Below, piece by piece: positions 34,532-43,736 of a stretch of 64,000 nucleotides of DNA. This DNA is from Neobacillus niacini (GTDB lineage Bacteria > Bacillota > Bacilli > Bacillales > Cytobacillaceae), in NCBI RefSeq assembly GCF_030817595.1, contig NZ_JAUSZN010000001.1:938001-1002000 (forward strand), read 5' to 3'. Position 1 is the stretch's first letter, and each line of letters opens with the position of its first letter. A model generated the notes under the pieces. It was not told the DNA's origin. It saw only the letters and a program-made list of their open reading frames with translations, and did not search any database. Position numbers and translations under genes: made by a program.

Positions 34532-35227
34532 CTAGAATAAAGGCTTCATATGGATCAATGCTGGAATTAATAGAACTCCCCAAAGGAGTGTAATCCAAGC
34601 GGCGAAAATCATCGCTAAGGATGAAAATGTAGCTTCTTGTTCTCCATATTCCATGGCCTTATTGGTCCCTGCACCATGTGCGGCCATTCCGAGAGCGAGC
34701 CCTTTTGCGATAGGTGTTTTTATTGACAGCCACTTGATGACGGAAGGTCCCATTACCCCACCCATTACCCCTGTGATAATGACAAAAACTGTCGTAAGAG
34801 TTGGCAGGCCGCCAATTTCTTTTGAAACCTCAATGGCAATTGGCGTCGTAATCGATCTTGGAAGAATGGAAGTTAAAAAGTCAGATTTTAAATGAATCAT
34901 CTTTGAGAGGGCAAATGTCGAAAAAATCGCCACCAACGTTCCTGTCGTTACACTAATCATAATCGTTCCTATATATTTTTTTATCGTAGGTAAATGCTTA
35001 TAAATCGGAACAGCAAATGCAACTGTCGCTGGTCCTAATAAATGTGTGAGCCATTTGGTAGCATCCAGATATTGATTAGCAGAAACATTCACACCTTTAA
35101 TCAGCAGGATTAATAGAATAGGTGCAAGCAACAATGGATGAAAGACTGCTACGGCAAATTTGGAATAAACCAACTTCGCTAACCGGTAAATAATAAATGT
35201 AAGAACAGTAAACAAAATCATCATCAA
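34532..35227 (-). CDS. lrgB: LrgB/CidB-family membrane protein
   Basis: Membrane protein of 231 aa with six to seven hydrophobic segments. The LrgB-family core is LPRSITTPIAIEVSKEIGGLPTLT and GVMGPSVIKWLSIKTPIAKGLALGMAAHGAGTNKAMEYGE. It acts with LrgA/CidA as a holin-like or pyruvate/glycolate transport system in Gram-positive bacteria. The gene overlaps lrgA by 4 nt. Whether it is the Lrg or the Cid paralogue cannot be settled from sequence alone. Confidence 0.92.
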   Translation of the reverse strand: MMMILFTVLTFIIYRLAKLVYSKFAVAVFHPLLLAPILLILLIKGVNVSANQYLDATKWLTHLLGPATVAFAVPIYKHLPTIKKYIGTIMISVTTGTLVAIFSTFALSKMIHLKSDFLTSILPRSITTPIAIEVSKEIGGLPTLTTVFVIITGVMGGVMGPSVIKWLSIKTPIAKGLALGMAAHGAGTNKAMEYGEQEATFSSLAMIFAAWITLLWGVLLIPALIHMKPLF

Positions 35228-35592
35228 TGCTGCTCACCTCTTTTTCTGCCAGTTATTCTTTCTGCTGCAAGAGCCGTCATCCCTAAAACAATGACGGTGC
35301 TGATTCCAATCAATAGAACAATTTCTGCTCCTTGCAGACTTAAAATATCGTCGTAATTCACAATCCCAACGGCTGATGGAACAAAGAACAATAACAGCTC
35401 GGCCATTAGCCATTTTGCCCCTTTTTCTACCCATTCCAGCTTTACAATTCTAAAATAAAGTGCGAGAAAAAGGAGAATCAAACCAAACATCGATCCTGGT
35501 ATTGGGCGCGGAATCACTTCCTTTAACGCAGCACCTAAAAATAAAAACACATGTATGAACAATACCTGTAGGACAATAACTGTTAATTTCAT
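35224..35592 (-). CDS. lrgA: LrgA/CidA-family holin-like protein
   Basis: Protein of 122 aa with four hydrophobic segments. The family motif IPRPIPGSMFGLILLFLALYF lies at residues 27-47 and MAELLLFFVPSAVGIVNY at about 64-81. Partner of LrgB. The adjacent LysR-type gene upstream suggests regulation like the B. subtilis and staphylococcal cid operons, in which CidR responds to acetate or overflow metabolism. Confidence 0.9.
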   Translation of the reverse strand: MKLTVIVLQVLFIHVFLFLGAALKEVIPRPIPGSMFGLILLFLALYFRIVKLEWVEKGAKWLMAELLLFFVPSAVGIVNYDDILSLQGAEIVLLIGISTVIVLGMTALAAERITGRKRGEQH

Positions 35593-35610
35593 CGTAAAAT
35601 CCTTTCTATT

Positions 35611-35640
35611 AAAAAAAGAGTTGGGTTAACTCTTTCAAAA
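35611..35640 (-). terminator. terminator of the LysR gene
   Basis: aaagagtt / aactcttt stem with a 5-nt loop and a minus-strand T7 tail, between the LysR stop and lrgA, so lrgAB is transcribed from its own promoter. Confidence 0.75.
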
Positions 35641-35723
35641 ACCTTTTTTAAGAATAGGATAATGGTACGACGAAATTAACCATTCGTAAAATACATATTC
35701 AGAATGAGTTTCATAACTAAAAG

Positions 35724-36602
35724 TTATAGACGTTCGTTTAAAATGAAATCAATAAAGGTTCTCCCAGCGTTAGAGATATACCGGTCCCTCTTCGTGATAA
35801 CTGCAAGTTTCCATAAGATTTCTTGTTTTAAGTTAATAATCTTTATGTCCTTGTTAAACAGACGATTACAGATGGACTGCGGAAGAATGGTAATCCCGAG
35901 ATTTGCGGCAACCATCTCTGACATCAGGTCCCATTGAGAACTCTTAAATAAGATTTTTGGCTCAAAGCCAGCAGCGATAATATGATTCCTCATAATTTGA
36001 TGAAGCGCAAATTCTTCATGATAAAAAATAAACTCCTCGTCCTTTAATTCTTTTATATTTACCTCGTTTTTTGAAGCTAGATGGTGGTCTTTGTAGACGA
36101 GCAATTTCATTTCTTCTTCTACAATCGGGTAGACATGAAACTGCTTTTCGTCAATAGGAAGAACGGCTACTCCAAGTTCAAATTCTCCTTCTTCGACACT
36201 TTTCACCACCCTAGCCCCTCCATACTCCGTAATATTCAAACCAATATTCGGATAGGAATGATGAAACTTAGCCATTACCCGCGGAAAAAATAAGCTGCCA
36301 ATAAACGGAGGCAATCCAACATTTATCTGTCCCCGTGTCAGGTTTGTCATGTCATTCAAGGTATCTGTCATCTCGTCAAGCAGCAGCGTCATTTTTTGTG
36401 CATATTCCAACACCACTTTTCCAGCATCGGTGATCTCGCTTGTCTTATTACTTCGAATCATTAACAACATGCCCAGCTCTTCTTCCAGGGCCATGATCGA
36501 CTTGCTCAGTGCTGGCTGTGAAACATGCAAATGCTCTGCAGCTTTCGTTATACTTTTATGCCTCGCTACTTCTAAAAATACTCGTAATTGTCGCAATTCC
36601 AA
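35724..36602 (-). CDS. LysR-family regulator (CidR-like)
   Basis: Regulator of 292 aa. The N-terminal winged helix-turn-helix MELRQLRVFLEVARHKSITKAAEHLHVSQPALSKSI is at residues 1-36. A LysR substrate-binding domain follows from about residue 90 (INVGLPPFIGSLFFPRVMAKFHHSYPNIGL). It is immediately upstream of lrgAB in the same direction, the arrangement of CidR with cidAB, so control of that operon is the likely role. It is divergent from the MHYT kinase gene. Confidence 0.9.
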   Translation of the reverse strand: MELRQLRVFLEVARHKSITKAAEHLHVSQPALSKSIMALEEELGMLLMIRSNKTSEITDAGKVVLEYAQKMTLLLDEMTDTLNDMTNLTRGQINVGLPPFIGSLFFPRVMAKFHHSYPNIGLNITEYGGARVVKSVEEGEFELGVAVLPIDEKQFHVYPIVEEEMKLLVYKDHHLASKNEVNIKELKDEEFIFYHEEFALHQIMRNHIIAAGFEPKILFKSSQWDLMSEMVAANLGITILPQSICNRLFNKDIKIINLKQEILWKLAVITKRDRYISNAGRTFIDFILNERL

Positions 36603-36761
36603 AGCATAATACCCCCATGTCTTTATATTTTACTAAAGTATAGTACTTTTAACGGTTTATCGCTATTTGGGTATAATTTACCATTTTTTAGTTATTTCGT
36701 TATAATAAATTGCTTGGAAGTGCATCATGGTAAAAAAATAAACTAGTTGGAAGTGTTAATT

Positions 36762-38261
36762 ATGGAACATAATTTGACCGGGAATTATAACGATTACTGG
36801 TTCGTTTTTTCCATTCTCGTGGGAATTCTTTTTTCATATATAGCGTTAGATCTTCGCTGGAAAATGATCATTTTTAAAAGTTTAAAATACAATCTTTGGT
36901 TACTAGGTTGTGCGATTGCAATGGGGATTGGAATTTGGACCATGCACTTTGTGGGTATGTTTGCGATGGATATGCCAAGTGATAGTGAGTATGACGCTAG
37001 GATGGTATTGCTTTCACTGTTGATTTCAATAGCAGGTACTGGGCTTGCCTTCTTTATGATGAAAATGAATTATGGCAGACTCCTTTTCTCGAGTCTGTTT
37101 ATGGGCGGAGGAATCGTGGGTATGCATTATTTAGGGATGGAGGCAATGCATCTGAACTTCTCCATCACCTATAACCCTACGATCGTGCTTTTGTCGTTAT
37201 GTATTGCTTTTACGAGTGCATTTGGCTCTTTATGGGTACTTTTCTTTTTTAATCATAAGCGCTCAATGAAATTTAATCGCCGGGTATTGAGCAGTATCCT
37301 AATGGGCATTGGAATCGCTGGAATGCATTATATTGGGATGTGGGGTACGAATCTTCACTATCAACCTTCTCACCTACCTTCAGCGGTATATTACTTAGTT
37401 AGTTCCAATAACTTGAGTTCTTTTATCTCAGTCCCTGCCATTTTCGTCGTGTTGATTATGTTATTATCCAGTGCCTTCTTGGATAAAAAGCTAATTGCTC
37501 AAATGAAGGATTTAAATAATCATGAGAAAAAGTTAAGAGAATCTGAGAAACTATCGCTGGTAGGAGAACTTGCGGCTGGTGTGGCACATGAAATTAGAAA
37601 TCCTTTAACGACCCTAAAAGGATTTACGCAAATGATGAATGAAAATACCGATCCCGAAGCAAGTAAACGATATTCCAAGATTATGATTGATGAAATAAAC
37701 AGGATCAATTTTATTGTGAGTGAATTTATGGTCCTTTCTAAACCACATATCGTTCAGTATTCCTTAACCGATATTTCGCAAAGTGTAAAAAATGTGATTA
37801 TCCTCTTAAATACACAGGCGATCATGAATAACATAGAAATCATTCCGGAGTTTATTGGAGACCGATTTTTAGTTAAATGCGAAGAAAATCAAATAAAACA
37901 AGTAATTGCCAATCTGATTAAGAATTCAATAGAAGCCCTGCCGCAAGGAGGAAGAATTCAGATTAGAATGGAACACAAAGATGCGAATCTTGTCATTTCG
38001 GTGATCGATAACGGTGTAGGGATTTCGAAGGACAATCTTCCTTTATTAGGTACCCCTTTTTATACCACAAAAACAGAGGGAACCGGTTTGGGGTTAATGG
38101 TGAGCAAAAAAATAATTCAAAATCACAATGGGAAATTTGAAATAAAAAGTGTTCCAAACATCGCTACAACTGTAACGATCACTTTGCCCACAGATCTTAA
38201 CCATTTAGAGTATGTCAAACAGAATCTTAAAGATGATCTCACTTTATCCCAATCTTCCTAA
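36762..38261 (+). CDS. MHYT-domain sensor histidine kinase
   Basis: Protein of 499 aa. The membrane part has seven hydrophobic segments with three MHYT-type motifs (WTMHFVGMFAMDMP, GMHYLGMEAMHL, GMHYIGMWGTNL), proposed to bind metal and sense O2, CO or NO. The cytoplasmic part has HisKA with the phosphorylated His in GVAHEIRNPLTTLKGF, an N box KNSIEAL, and DNGVGISKDNL and EGTGLGLMVSKKI. ATG 36762 is chosen over an upstream GTG/TTG because GGAAGTG is well spaced. No response regulator is adjacent, as in sporulation kinases of the KinA-E type. Input to the phosphorelay is possible but unproven. Confidence 0.9.
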   Translation: MEHNLTGNYNDYWFVFSILVGILFSYIALDLRWKMIIFKSLKYNLWLLGCAIAMGIGIWTMHFVGMFAMDMPSDSEYDARMVLLSLLISIAGTGLAFFMMKMNYGRLLFSSLFMGGGIVGMHYLGMEAMHLNFSITYNPTIVLLSLCIAFTSAFGSLWVLFFFNHKRSMKFNRRVLSSILMGIGIAGMHYIGMWGTNLHYQPSHLPSAVYYLVSSNNLSSFISVPAIFVVLIMLLSSAFLDKKLIAQMKDLNNHEKKLRESEKLSLVGELAAGVAHEIRNPLTTLKGFTQMMNENTDPEASKRYSKIMIDEINRINFIVSEFMVLSKPHIVQYSLTDISQSVKNVIILLNTQAIMNNIEIIPEFIGDRFLVKCEENQIKQVIANLIKNSIEALPQGGRIQIRMEHKDANLVISVIDNGVGISKDNLPLLGTPFYTTKTEGTGLGLMVSKKIIQNHNGKFEIKSVPNIATTVTITLPTDLNHLEYVKQNLKDDLTLSQSS

Positions 38262-38269
38262 GTTGAACT

Positions 38270-38300
38270 GCTTTACCACACAAAAAGGTAAAGCTTTTTT
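38270..38300 (+). terminator. terminator of the MHYT kinase gene
   Basis: gctttacc / ggtaaagc stem with a 9-nt loop followed by TTTTTT. It abuts the 3' end of the convergent gene at 38299. Confidence 0.85.
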
Positions 38301-38718
38301 ATTGGTTTCTTAAGATAATCATTCCCATAATCATAGGTACAACCATTAGCAATCCAACCGTTAGAGTAGGAATGGAAAATCGGCTAGAAAAGATGGCGCC
38401 AAATTCACCAAGAAAACCTCCTATTAAAAATGGGATGGCGGATTTGGTTTTGTCTGCATTTGGCTTAGCATAATACCAGGCATCCCAAACCGTATAGGCA
38501 TAAAATCCAGGATAAAATAACAGGTATTGGAAATTGGCTGCCTCTAAAGCTTTTTGGTGGAAGCCGTTAAAATCTAAGTGAATGGCAGTATTGATTCTTC
38601 CCAATACATTATCATAATGTTCAACAATGAGAAGAAATACACTTTTCAGGAATTGTCGATTGTAGAGTTGACCAAATCCAGGCATGAGCATGGAAAATAA
38701 AGCAGCAAGATTCCTCAT
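38299..38718 (-). CDS. small multi-spanning membrane protein with a TM2-like start
   Basis: Protein of 139 aa. It begins MRNLAALFSMLMPGFGQLYNRQFLKS, the PGFGQxYN pattern of TM2/DUF5683-type membrane proteins. It has three or four hydrophobic segments (residues 6-33, 65-80, 95-110, 115-135). Homologues of unknown function occur in many Bacillus genomes. Stands alone between a terminator and the acyltransferase. No function can be inferred. Confidence 0.75.
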   Translation of the reverse strand: MRNLAALFSMLMPGFGQLYNRQFLKSVFLLIVEHYDNVLGRINTAIHLDFNGFHQKALEAANFQYLLFYPGFYAYTVWDAWYYAKPNADKTKSAIPFLIGGFLGEFGAIFSSRFSIPTLTVGLLMVVPMIMGMIILRNQ

Positions 38719-38882
38719 GAAATTCTCCTTTGTGATATGTTTGCTTATTCCGTTTTATGGAAGTGTTTATTATAGTTTCCATTTATTTGGAAATTAATCG
38801 AAATAAAAAAATACAAATATCGACATTTTCCGACCGAATCGACATTGCTAGTAAAAAAATGCAGAGCAAATTCGGAATCGAA

Positions 38883-40643
38883 TTACTCTGCTACTTTAGA
38901 GGCGATGAGGTTAGCATAGGTTTCACCGCCAGCCCTCGTTAAATGAACTCCATCATTTGCAAAAAACTCCGGATGGCCGGCACTGGTACTATACCAATCT
39001 ACGAGAACAGTATTCGGCGTACTAGTAACGACCTCCTCTAACGTACGATTCACAGTGGATTCCCAGACACGTGGTACTCGACAGTTTACTAAATAGACTT
39101 TTTTATTTTCCAGACTATTAATTACATTTAGTAAGTCTGTTTTCACAAACGGTCCATTGGTTCCAAGTTGAATAATCACATTTTGTCCTAATTGCCCACT
39201 GCTCTCTAGTTGCTGTATGACCGCTGGCACCTCAGACATTTGCCGTCCGACTCGGTAATCGATCACCGCCTCTGGGTAAAGATTTTTTAAGAATGGAGCA
39301 ACATCATAAAGAATCGAATCACCAATAACGGTAATCGTTTTCAATTCAGGAGTTGGTTCAGGTTCTATGATTGGGTCATTGTTGAATTCAATCTCATGTA
39401 TCGTTTCAATCGATAAAGGTGCCTTGGTAGTAACAATAACAGGTGTTTTTGCAAATTCGACTCCAATACCGATTAATAACGCAAATAGTATAGCACTGCT
39501 TCCTATAACAATCCTTCGTTTTATTAAGGTCAGTTTTTTAAAGGTTGTTAACGTAAATTTAATCTGCCCTTTTCTAATTGGTGTTTCCACAAAATGATAG
39601 GAAAAAGCAGAAACAATCATTGTCGCAGCTATTTGTAAGGTTATTCTCCAAAAATTTATTCCATCTGTGTTAATAATCGGTGTTGTTAGGATAATTATCG
39701 GATAATGCCACAAATAGATACCATAAGAACGAACCCCAATCCATCGCAAAGGCTTCACACTAAGCCATTTCGCTAGCATACTTGCAGGATGAGCTAATGC
39801 TGCTGTTACAAAAACGGTAATAACGGATAATAGAAGCATGCCTCCCTGATAATGAAAAGTGTCAAATTCGGATGTAAGGATAAACATTATCATCAGTAGT
39901 AATAATCCCGTGATTCCCACAATTTCTAGAACCCAACTAGCATGCCTTGGTAAGGTCTTAGATAATCTTTGACTTGGCCAAACGAATGCCAGTGCCGCAC
40001 CTAGTAGTAATGAAAAAGCTCTTGTATCCGTTCCATAATAAACACGAGAAGGATCTTCTCCCGGTGCATAAAGAAATGCCATTAACCAAGCAGAAATGAC
40101 CACTCCTGCCAGGATAGCCAAAACTCGAAACCTTTTTCTTTTTATAAAAGTAACACCAAGCATCATCAGCAGCTGCCAAATAAGATAAAATTGCTCTTCA
40201 ATACCAAGGGACCATATATGTGTAAGGGGTGAAGCAGGACCGAAGCGATCAAAATAGGAAACTTCATGGAAAATGTACCACCAATTTGTAACATACAGTA
40301 GTGAAGGAAGAAAATCTGAACGTAGTTTTTCAAATGAAGGATGATTCGTGAAAATTACCCATAAGGTAACGATAAAAATCATCGTCAATAATGCCGGAGC
40401 CAGTCTGCGAAAACGCCGAATCATAAAGCGAAAGTAGTCAATTTTATTGTTTTTACCCCATTCATCAATAAGGATGTCTGTAATTAAGTAGCCAGACAAA
40501 ACAAAGAAAACCGTTACACCTGAAAATCCACCCTGAAACCAAGGGATATTCAGATGGTAAAGAATAACCCCAATGACAGCTATTGCTCTTAGACCATCAA
40601 TTCCAGGCATATATCGGCGTTTATGATTGCTTGGGACTTCCAT
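38883..40643 (-). CDS. OatA-type peptidoglycan/polysaccharide O-acyltransferase
   Basis: Protein of 586 aa. The start is ATG 40643 with GGAAGGAGAGG in front; the frame extends 14 codons upstream. Residues 10-380 are an acyltransferase-3 membrane domain of about ten segments (PGIDGLRAIAVIGVILYHLN with the conserved His, FFVLSGYLITDIL, SLGIEEQFYLIWQ). Residues 430-586 are an extracellular SGNH esterase domain with GDSILYDVAPFL, QLGTNGPF and NDGVHLTRAGG (Asp-x-x-His). The plan matches OatA, which O-acetylates muramic acid. Acetylation of another envelope polymer is possible. Confidence 0.9.
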   Translation of the reverse strand: MEVPSNHKRRYMPGIDGLRAIAVIGVILYHLNIPWFQGGFSGVTVFFVLSGYLITDILIDEWGKNNKIDYFRFMIRRFRRLAPALLTMIFIVTLWVIFTNHPSFEKLRSDFLPSLLYVTNWWYIFHEVSYFDRFGPASPLTHIWSLGIEEQFYLIWQLLMMLGVTFIKRKRFRVLAILAGVVISAWLMAFLYAPGEDPSRVYYGTDTRAFSLLLGAALAFVWPSQRLSKTLPRHASWVLEIVGITGLLLLMIMFILTSEFDTFHYQGGMLLLSVITVFVTAALAHPASMLAKWLSVKPLRWIGVRSYGIYLWHYPIIILTTPIINTDGINFWRITLQIAATMIVSAFSYHFVETPIRKGQIKFTLTTFKKLTLIKRRIVIGSSAILFALLIGIGVEFAKTPVIVTTKAPLSIETIHEIEFNNDPIIEPEPTPELKTITVIGDSILYDVAPFLKNLYPEAVIDYRVGRQMSEVPAVIQQLESSGQLGQNVIIQLGTNGPFVKTDLLNVINSLENKKVYLVNCRVPRVWESTVNRTLEEVVTSTPNTVLVDWYSTSAGHPEFFANDGVHLTRAGGETYANLIASKVAE

Positions 40644-40779
40644 TCCATCCTCTCCTTCCTTTATGTTGAAAGGACAAAAAAACATTAGAGGTTTAATTAC
40701 GCCCCTAATGTTTTTTATGATTATGATGGGTTAATCATTCCCCAAACCGCGTCTGTTCTTGTTTATATCTATTTCAATT

Positions 40780-41084
40780 TTACTTTTAGCTATTGTTGAT
40801 TATTAGTCCAACGGTATAAAAAGGTTGATGAAAGACTAATCAGGGGACTTCCAGTGAAATTTGTCCTTTATAAGCATGTTGAAAGACAAATCAGGAAAGC
40901 TTTCAGTGAGATTAGTCCTTCATAAGCAGGCTGAAAGACTAATCTGGAGAGTTTCCAGGGAGATTAGTCCTTCATAAGCAGGCTGAAAGACTAATCTGGA
41001 GAGATTTCAGTGAGATTTGTCTTTCATATACATGTTGAAAGACAAATCAGGAAAGCTTTCACTGAGATTTGTCCTTCATAAGGA
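40780..41084. repeat. 52-nt tandem repeat array, type 3, with covarying hairpins
   Basis: Units start with gaaagac at 40829, 40880, 40932, 40984 and 41036 (51, 52, 52, 52 nt). Hairpins span the unit boundaries: left arm gattTGTC or gattAGTC plus cttc, 11-nt loop, right arm gaaa plus gACAaatc or gACTaatc. In all four complete hairpins the left and right arms match one another, two with TGTC/GACA and two with AGTC/GACT. A fifth imperfect one lies at 40795-40839. This fills most of the gene-free gap 40644-41185. Confidence 0.9.
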
Positions 41085-41185
41085 TTTCTTTGGGAAAATC
41101 AACATCTTTCTTTAGCAGAGCCTTTCTTTTATGTGAAATCCTGGACATTGCCACAAGGAAATCCCATTAGATGTCTGTGTAAAGA

Positions 41186-41752
41186 TTAGACTCTTAGCGA
41201 CCCACGAAATCCCCTTGCTGCATAGTACGAATCTGCTCCATTATGGTAAACAAAGACAGTATCATAGCGACGATCACAAAAGAGAGCCCCGCCAAGTTTT
41301 CTAATATTAGAAGGTGTTTGCACCCAGCTCGACGTTTTTAAATCGAATTTTCCAAGTTTCTGGAGCTCCCGGTATTGTTCTTCTGTTAAAAGATCAATCC
41401 CTATTTCAGCGGCAAGATCCATTGCGCTATTTTCTGGTTTGTGATTTTTCCTAGCGTCCAGTGCAGCACGGTCGAAACATACACTTCTGCGACCTTTAGG
41501 ACTTTCTGCAGAACAATCATAAAATATGTATTCGCCCGTCTCTTCATCATGGCCCACCACATCCGGTTCACCGCCAGTACCTTCCATTTCATTGAGCGAC
41601 CACAATTTATCAGGATTCGCTTCGAGCTTAGCTTGTACATTAGTCCATTCAAGACCTTCATGTCGGATCATGTTTTTCTCAAATCGGGCTTTCAATGTTC
41701 TAAGTAATTCTTCACGTTGTTCCAGGGACAACTCCCTATTTTTATTTGTCAT
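41186..41752 (-). CDS. DUF4256 family protein
   Basis: Protein of 188 aa matching DUF4256, a conserved cytosolic family of unknown function. Recognisable blocks are LWSLNEMEGTGGEPDVVGHDEETGEYIFYDCSAESPKGRRS and LQKLGKFDLKTSSWVQTP, with RGFRGSLRV at the end. The start is ATG 41752 (MTNKNREL) with AAGGAGGAAACCAAT; the frame extends 19 codons further without a ribosome binding site. Single gene with no informative neighbour. Confidence 0.88.
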   Translation of the reverse strand: MTNKNRELSLEQREELLRTLKARFEKNMIRHEGLEWTNVQAKLEANPDKLWSLNEMEGTGGEPDVVGHDEETGEYIFYDCSAESPKGRRSVCFDRAALDARKNHKPENSAMDLAAEIGIDLLTEEQYRELQKLGKFDLKTSSWVQTPSNIRKLGGALFCDRRYDTVFVYHNGADSYYAARGFRGSLRV

Positions 41753-41914
41753 ATTGGTTTCCTCCTTGTGTATATTCCTTATTGTATAAGAACGAACCTG
41801 GTCATTCAATTAATCCCATAGATTTATATTCATCTAATGGCAAAATTTATTTATAATCAATGTAAGAATTCCATATTTAAAAACAATTTTTTTCAAGCTG
41901 GATTGGTGAAATTG

Positions 41915-42453
41915 ATGTTCATGAATGCCAAAATAGAAACAAATCGATTATTCCTACGACCTCTCATAGAAGAAGATGTAAATCCAATCTTTAAAACGGC
42001 CATAGAAGCAAGTCACTTTAAGTATCAGCTGAACCTACCCCTACAACGATAAATGAAATTGAAAGCCCGTTAAATGGTCTAAAAGCTGTAATCAGACAAA
42101 TACTCCTGAGAGGATACATAAGTTTAATTTAGCTTTTGTGTTAAAAGATACTTTAGAAAGAATTGGGATTGGGGGACTTGGCCTCATGATATAGACAATC
42201 AAGAAATTGAAATCTACTATGCATTTCGAGTAGCCTACCAAGGACGGGGATTGTCCACTGAAGCTGCGAAAGCCATTTTGGACTATGGTCTTAACACTAT
42301 CGGCTTAAAAAAAGTCATCGCAACCGTACATTTGGAAAATAAATAAATATTGAGAGACTGGGTATGAAATATAAGAAGACATTATCAGGATTAACAGGGG
42401 AAATTAGCAATTTTAACGGTTATCTACTTTATGAAATTATAAAATTAAAATAA
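41915..42453 (+). pseudogene. GNAT-family acetyltransferase, broken by several frameshifts
   Basis: Fragments of one RimJ/RimL-like acetyltransferase in different frames. It begins MNAKIETNRLFLRPLIEEDVNPIF near 41921 and stops at 42052. A later frame carries IEIYYAFRVAYQGRGLSTEAAKAILDYGLNTIGLKKVIATVHLEN, the acetyl-CoA-binding core. The tail GMKYKKTLSG...GYLLYEI is in yet another frame up to 42453. At least three lesions, so an old pseudogene. Confidence 0.8.
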
Positions 42454-42548
42454 AAAAGTATACATATCTAGCGAAGTGCAATTTTGATGGCGAATATTTC
42501 CAATAAAAAACGCATTCTGTCGTTTTCTCGTTTATACATAAATTAATG

Positions 42549-42593
42549 AACGCTAGTGTAGAGAAAAGATATGAGTTTCTCTACACTAGCGTT
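42549..42593. terminator. strong stem-loop downstream of gerC (operon 1)
   Basis: 18-bp perfect inverted repeat aacgctagtgtagagaaa / tttctctacactagcgtt with a 9-nt loop. The following T-tract is short on both strands. Likely terminator of the germination operon, which ends at 42630. Confidence 0.65.
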
Positions 42594-42629
42594 TCGTTAA
42601 ATTAATATAGTAGAGATAATTTCCTAAAT

Positions 42630-43736
42630 TCATTTTGATTTTCCTGTATTAATCAGATTTACTTTAACTTTAACTTTTAAATTCAAGTTTGAGTATACCT
42701 TATCCCATTTCATCTTGTTCCATGTTTCATATGTTAGACTATTACGTACCAATTTTCCTATTCCTATAGGATCTGTATGATATTTTTGTAATTTCGTTAA
42801 TAGCTTTTTTGAATTAGAAATTAAATAATTTTCAACCTGTTTTTCAAATTGTCTTTGTTGCCTTTCTTCACTTAAATTCATGGTACCTGTGTATTCAAGG
42901 ACGCTTCCTTTTAAATCTAGAATAACTTCGACTGTCATATTGTTTTTTTTTCTTGTTTTCACTTTTTTATCATTAATAGATTTGATACTGCTTAACAAAA
43001 GTTGTTCATTTTTTCCTGACTCTTTATCATGAATACTAATCATTAAATTGCCATTTTTGATGTCTCCGCTTAATAAATTAAGGATCTGTGATTCACTTAA
43101 AGTAAGTCGTGTAAAATATTGATCTCCTTTAAAAGCACCCAATCCTTTTAATTCAATGTTCTCGCCTTTGTATGAAAAAACTGGTAAAACCGGATCAATA
43201 CCATCGTCGTAATAATCTCTTAAAAAACGATATTTATCAGTATTAAAAACTTTATTTTGTTTTCCTAATTTCTCTATGAACGTATAAAGGTATTCAGCAT
43301 TATCTGGAATAGAGTGTATCTTTTTTTTAAGAAGTTCTTCGCCTTTTCCCTCCACGATCGCAAATTTAACACGAGTTCCGACTTCTGGATCTCTTGTAAA
43401 CGTCTCAACAATATCTATAAGTCCTTTTTTTGACAATTCTTCTCCAAAGAGAATCGTAGTCTGCCCTCCAACTATCTTTAAATTTGTTAAATTTTGAATT
43501 TTGATGAAGGTTTCATGAGATGATTTTCCGTTAGCAGTTAAAGTCTGAGTACCAGCTTTTCCTTGTTTAGAAACAGTGGGAAAAAGGACAGTTGTTTTTA
43601 TTGGATTTTCTTCACTTTCCGACATATCGTAAGCAACAGATTCAAGTATTGCTAAATCTTCAATAATATTACTTGCTCCACAACCTGTTAAAAACAAACA
43701 ACATATTGCGATCAAAACAGTAATTTTATTTTGCAT
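42630..43736 (-). CDS. spore germinant receptor subunit C (Ger(x)C lipoprotein), operon 1
   Basis: Lipoprotein of 368 aa. Signal peptide and lipobox FLTGC near residues 14-18. The Ger(x)C domain runs to the end (typical tail PIGIGKLVRNSLTYETWNKMKWDKVYSNLNLKVKVKVNL). The start is ATG 43736 with AAGGAGACAGATA and overlaps the gerB stop by 11 nt. It forms a germinant receptor in the spore inner membrane with the A and B proteins upstream. The ligand cannot be inferred. Confidence 0.92.
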   Translation of the reverse strand: MQNKITVLIAICCLFLTGCGASNIIEDLAILESVAYDMSESEENPIKTTVLFPTVSKQGKAGTQTLTANGKSSHETFIKIQNLTNLKIVGGQTTILFGEELSKKGLIDIVETFTRDPEVGTRVKFAIVEGKGEELLKKKIHSIPDNAEYLYTFIEKLGKQNKVFNTDKYRFLRDYYDDGIDPVLPVFSYKGENIELKGLGAFKGDQYFTRLTLSESQILNLLSGDIKNGNLMISIHDKESGKNEQLLLSSIKSINDKKVKTRKKNNMTVEVILDLKGSVLEYTGTMNLSEERQQRQFEKQVENYLISNSKKLLTKLQKYHTDPIGIGKLVRNSLTYETWNKMKWDKVYSNLNLKVKVKVNLINTGKSK

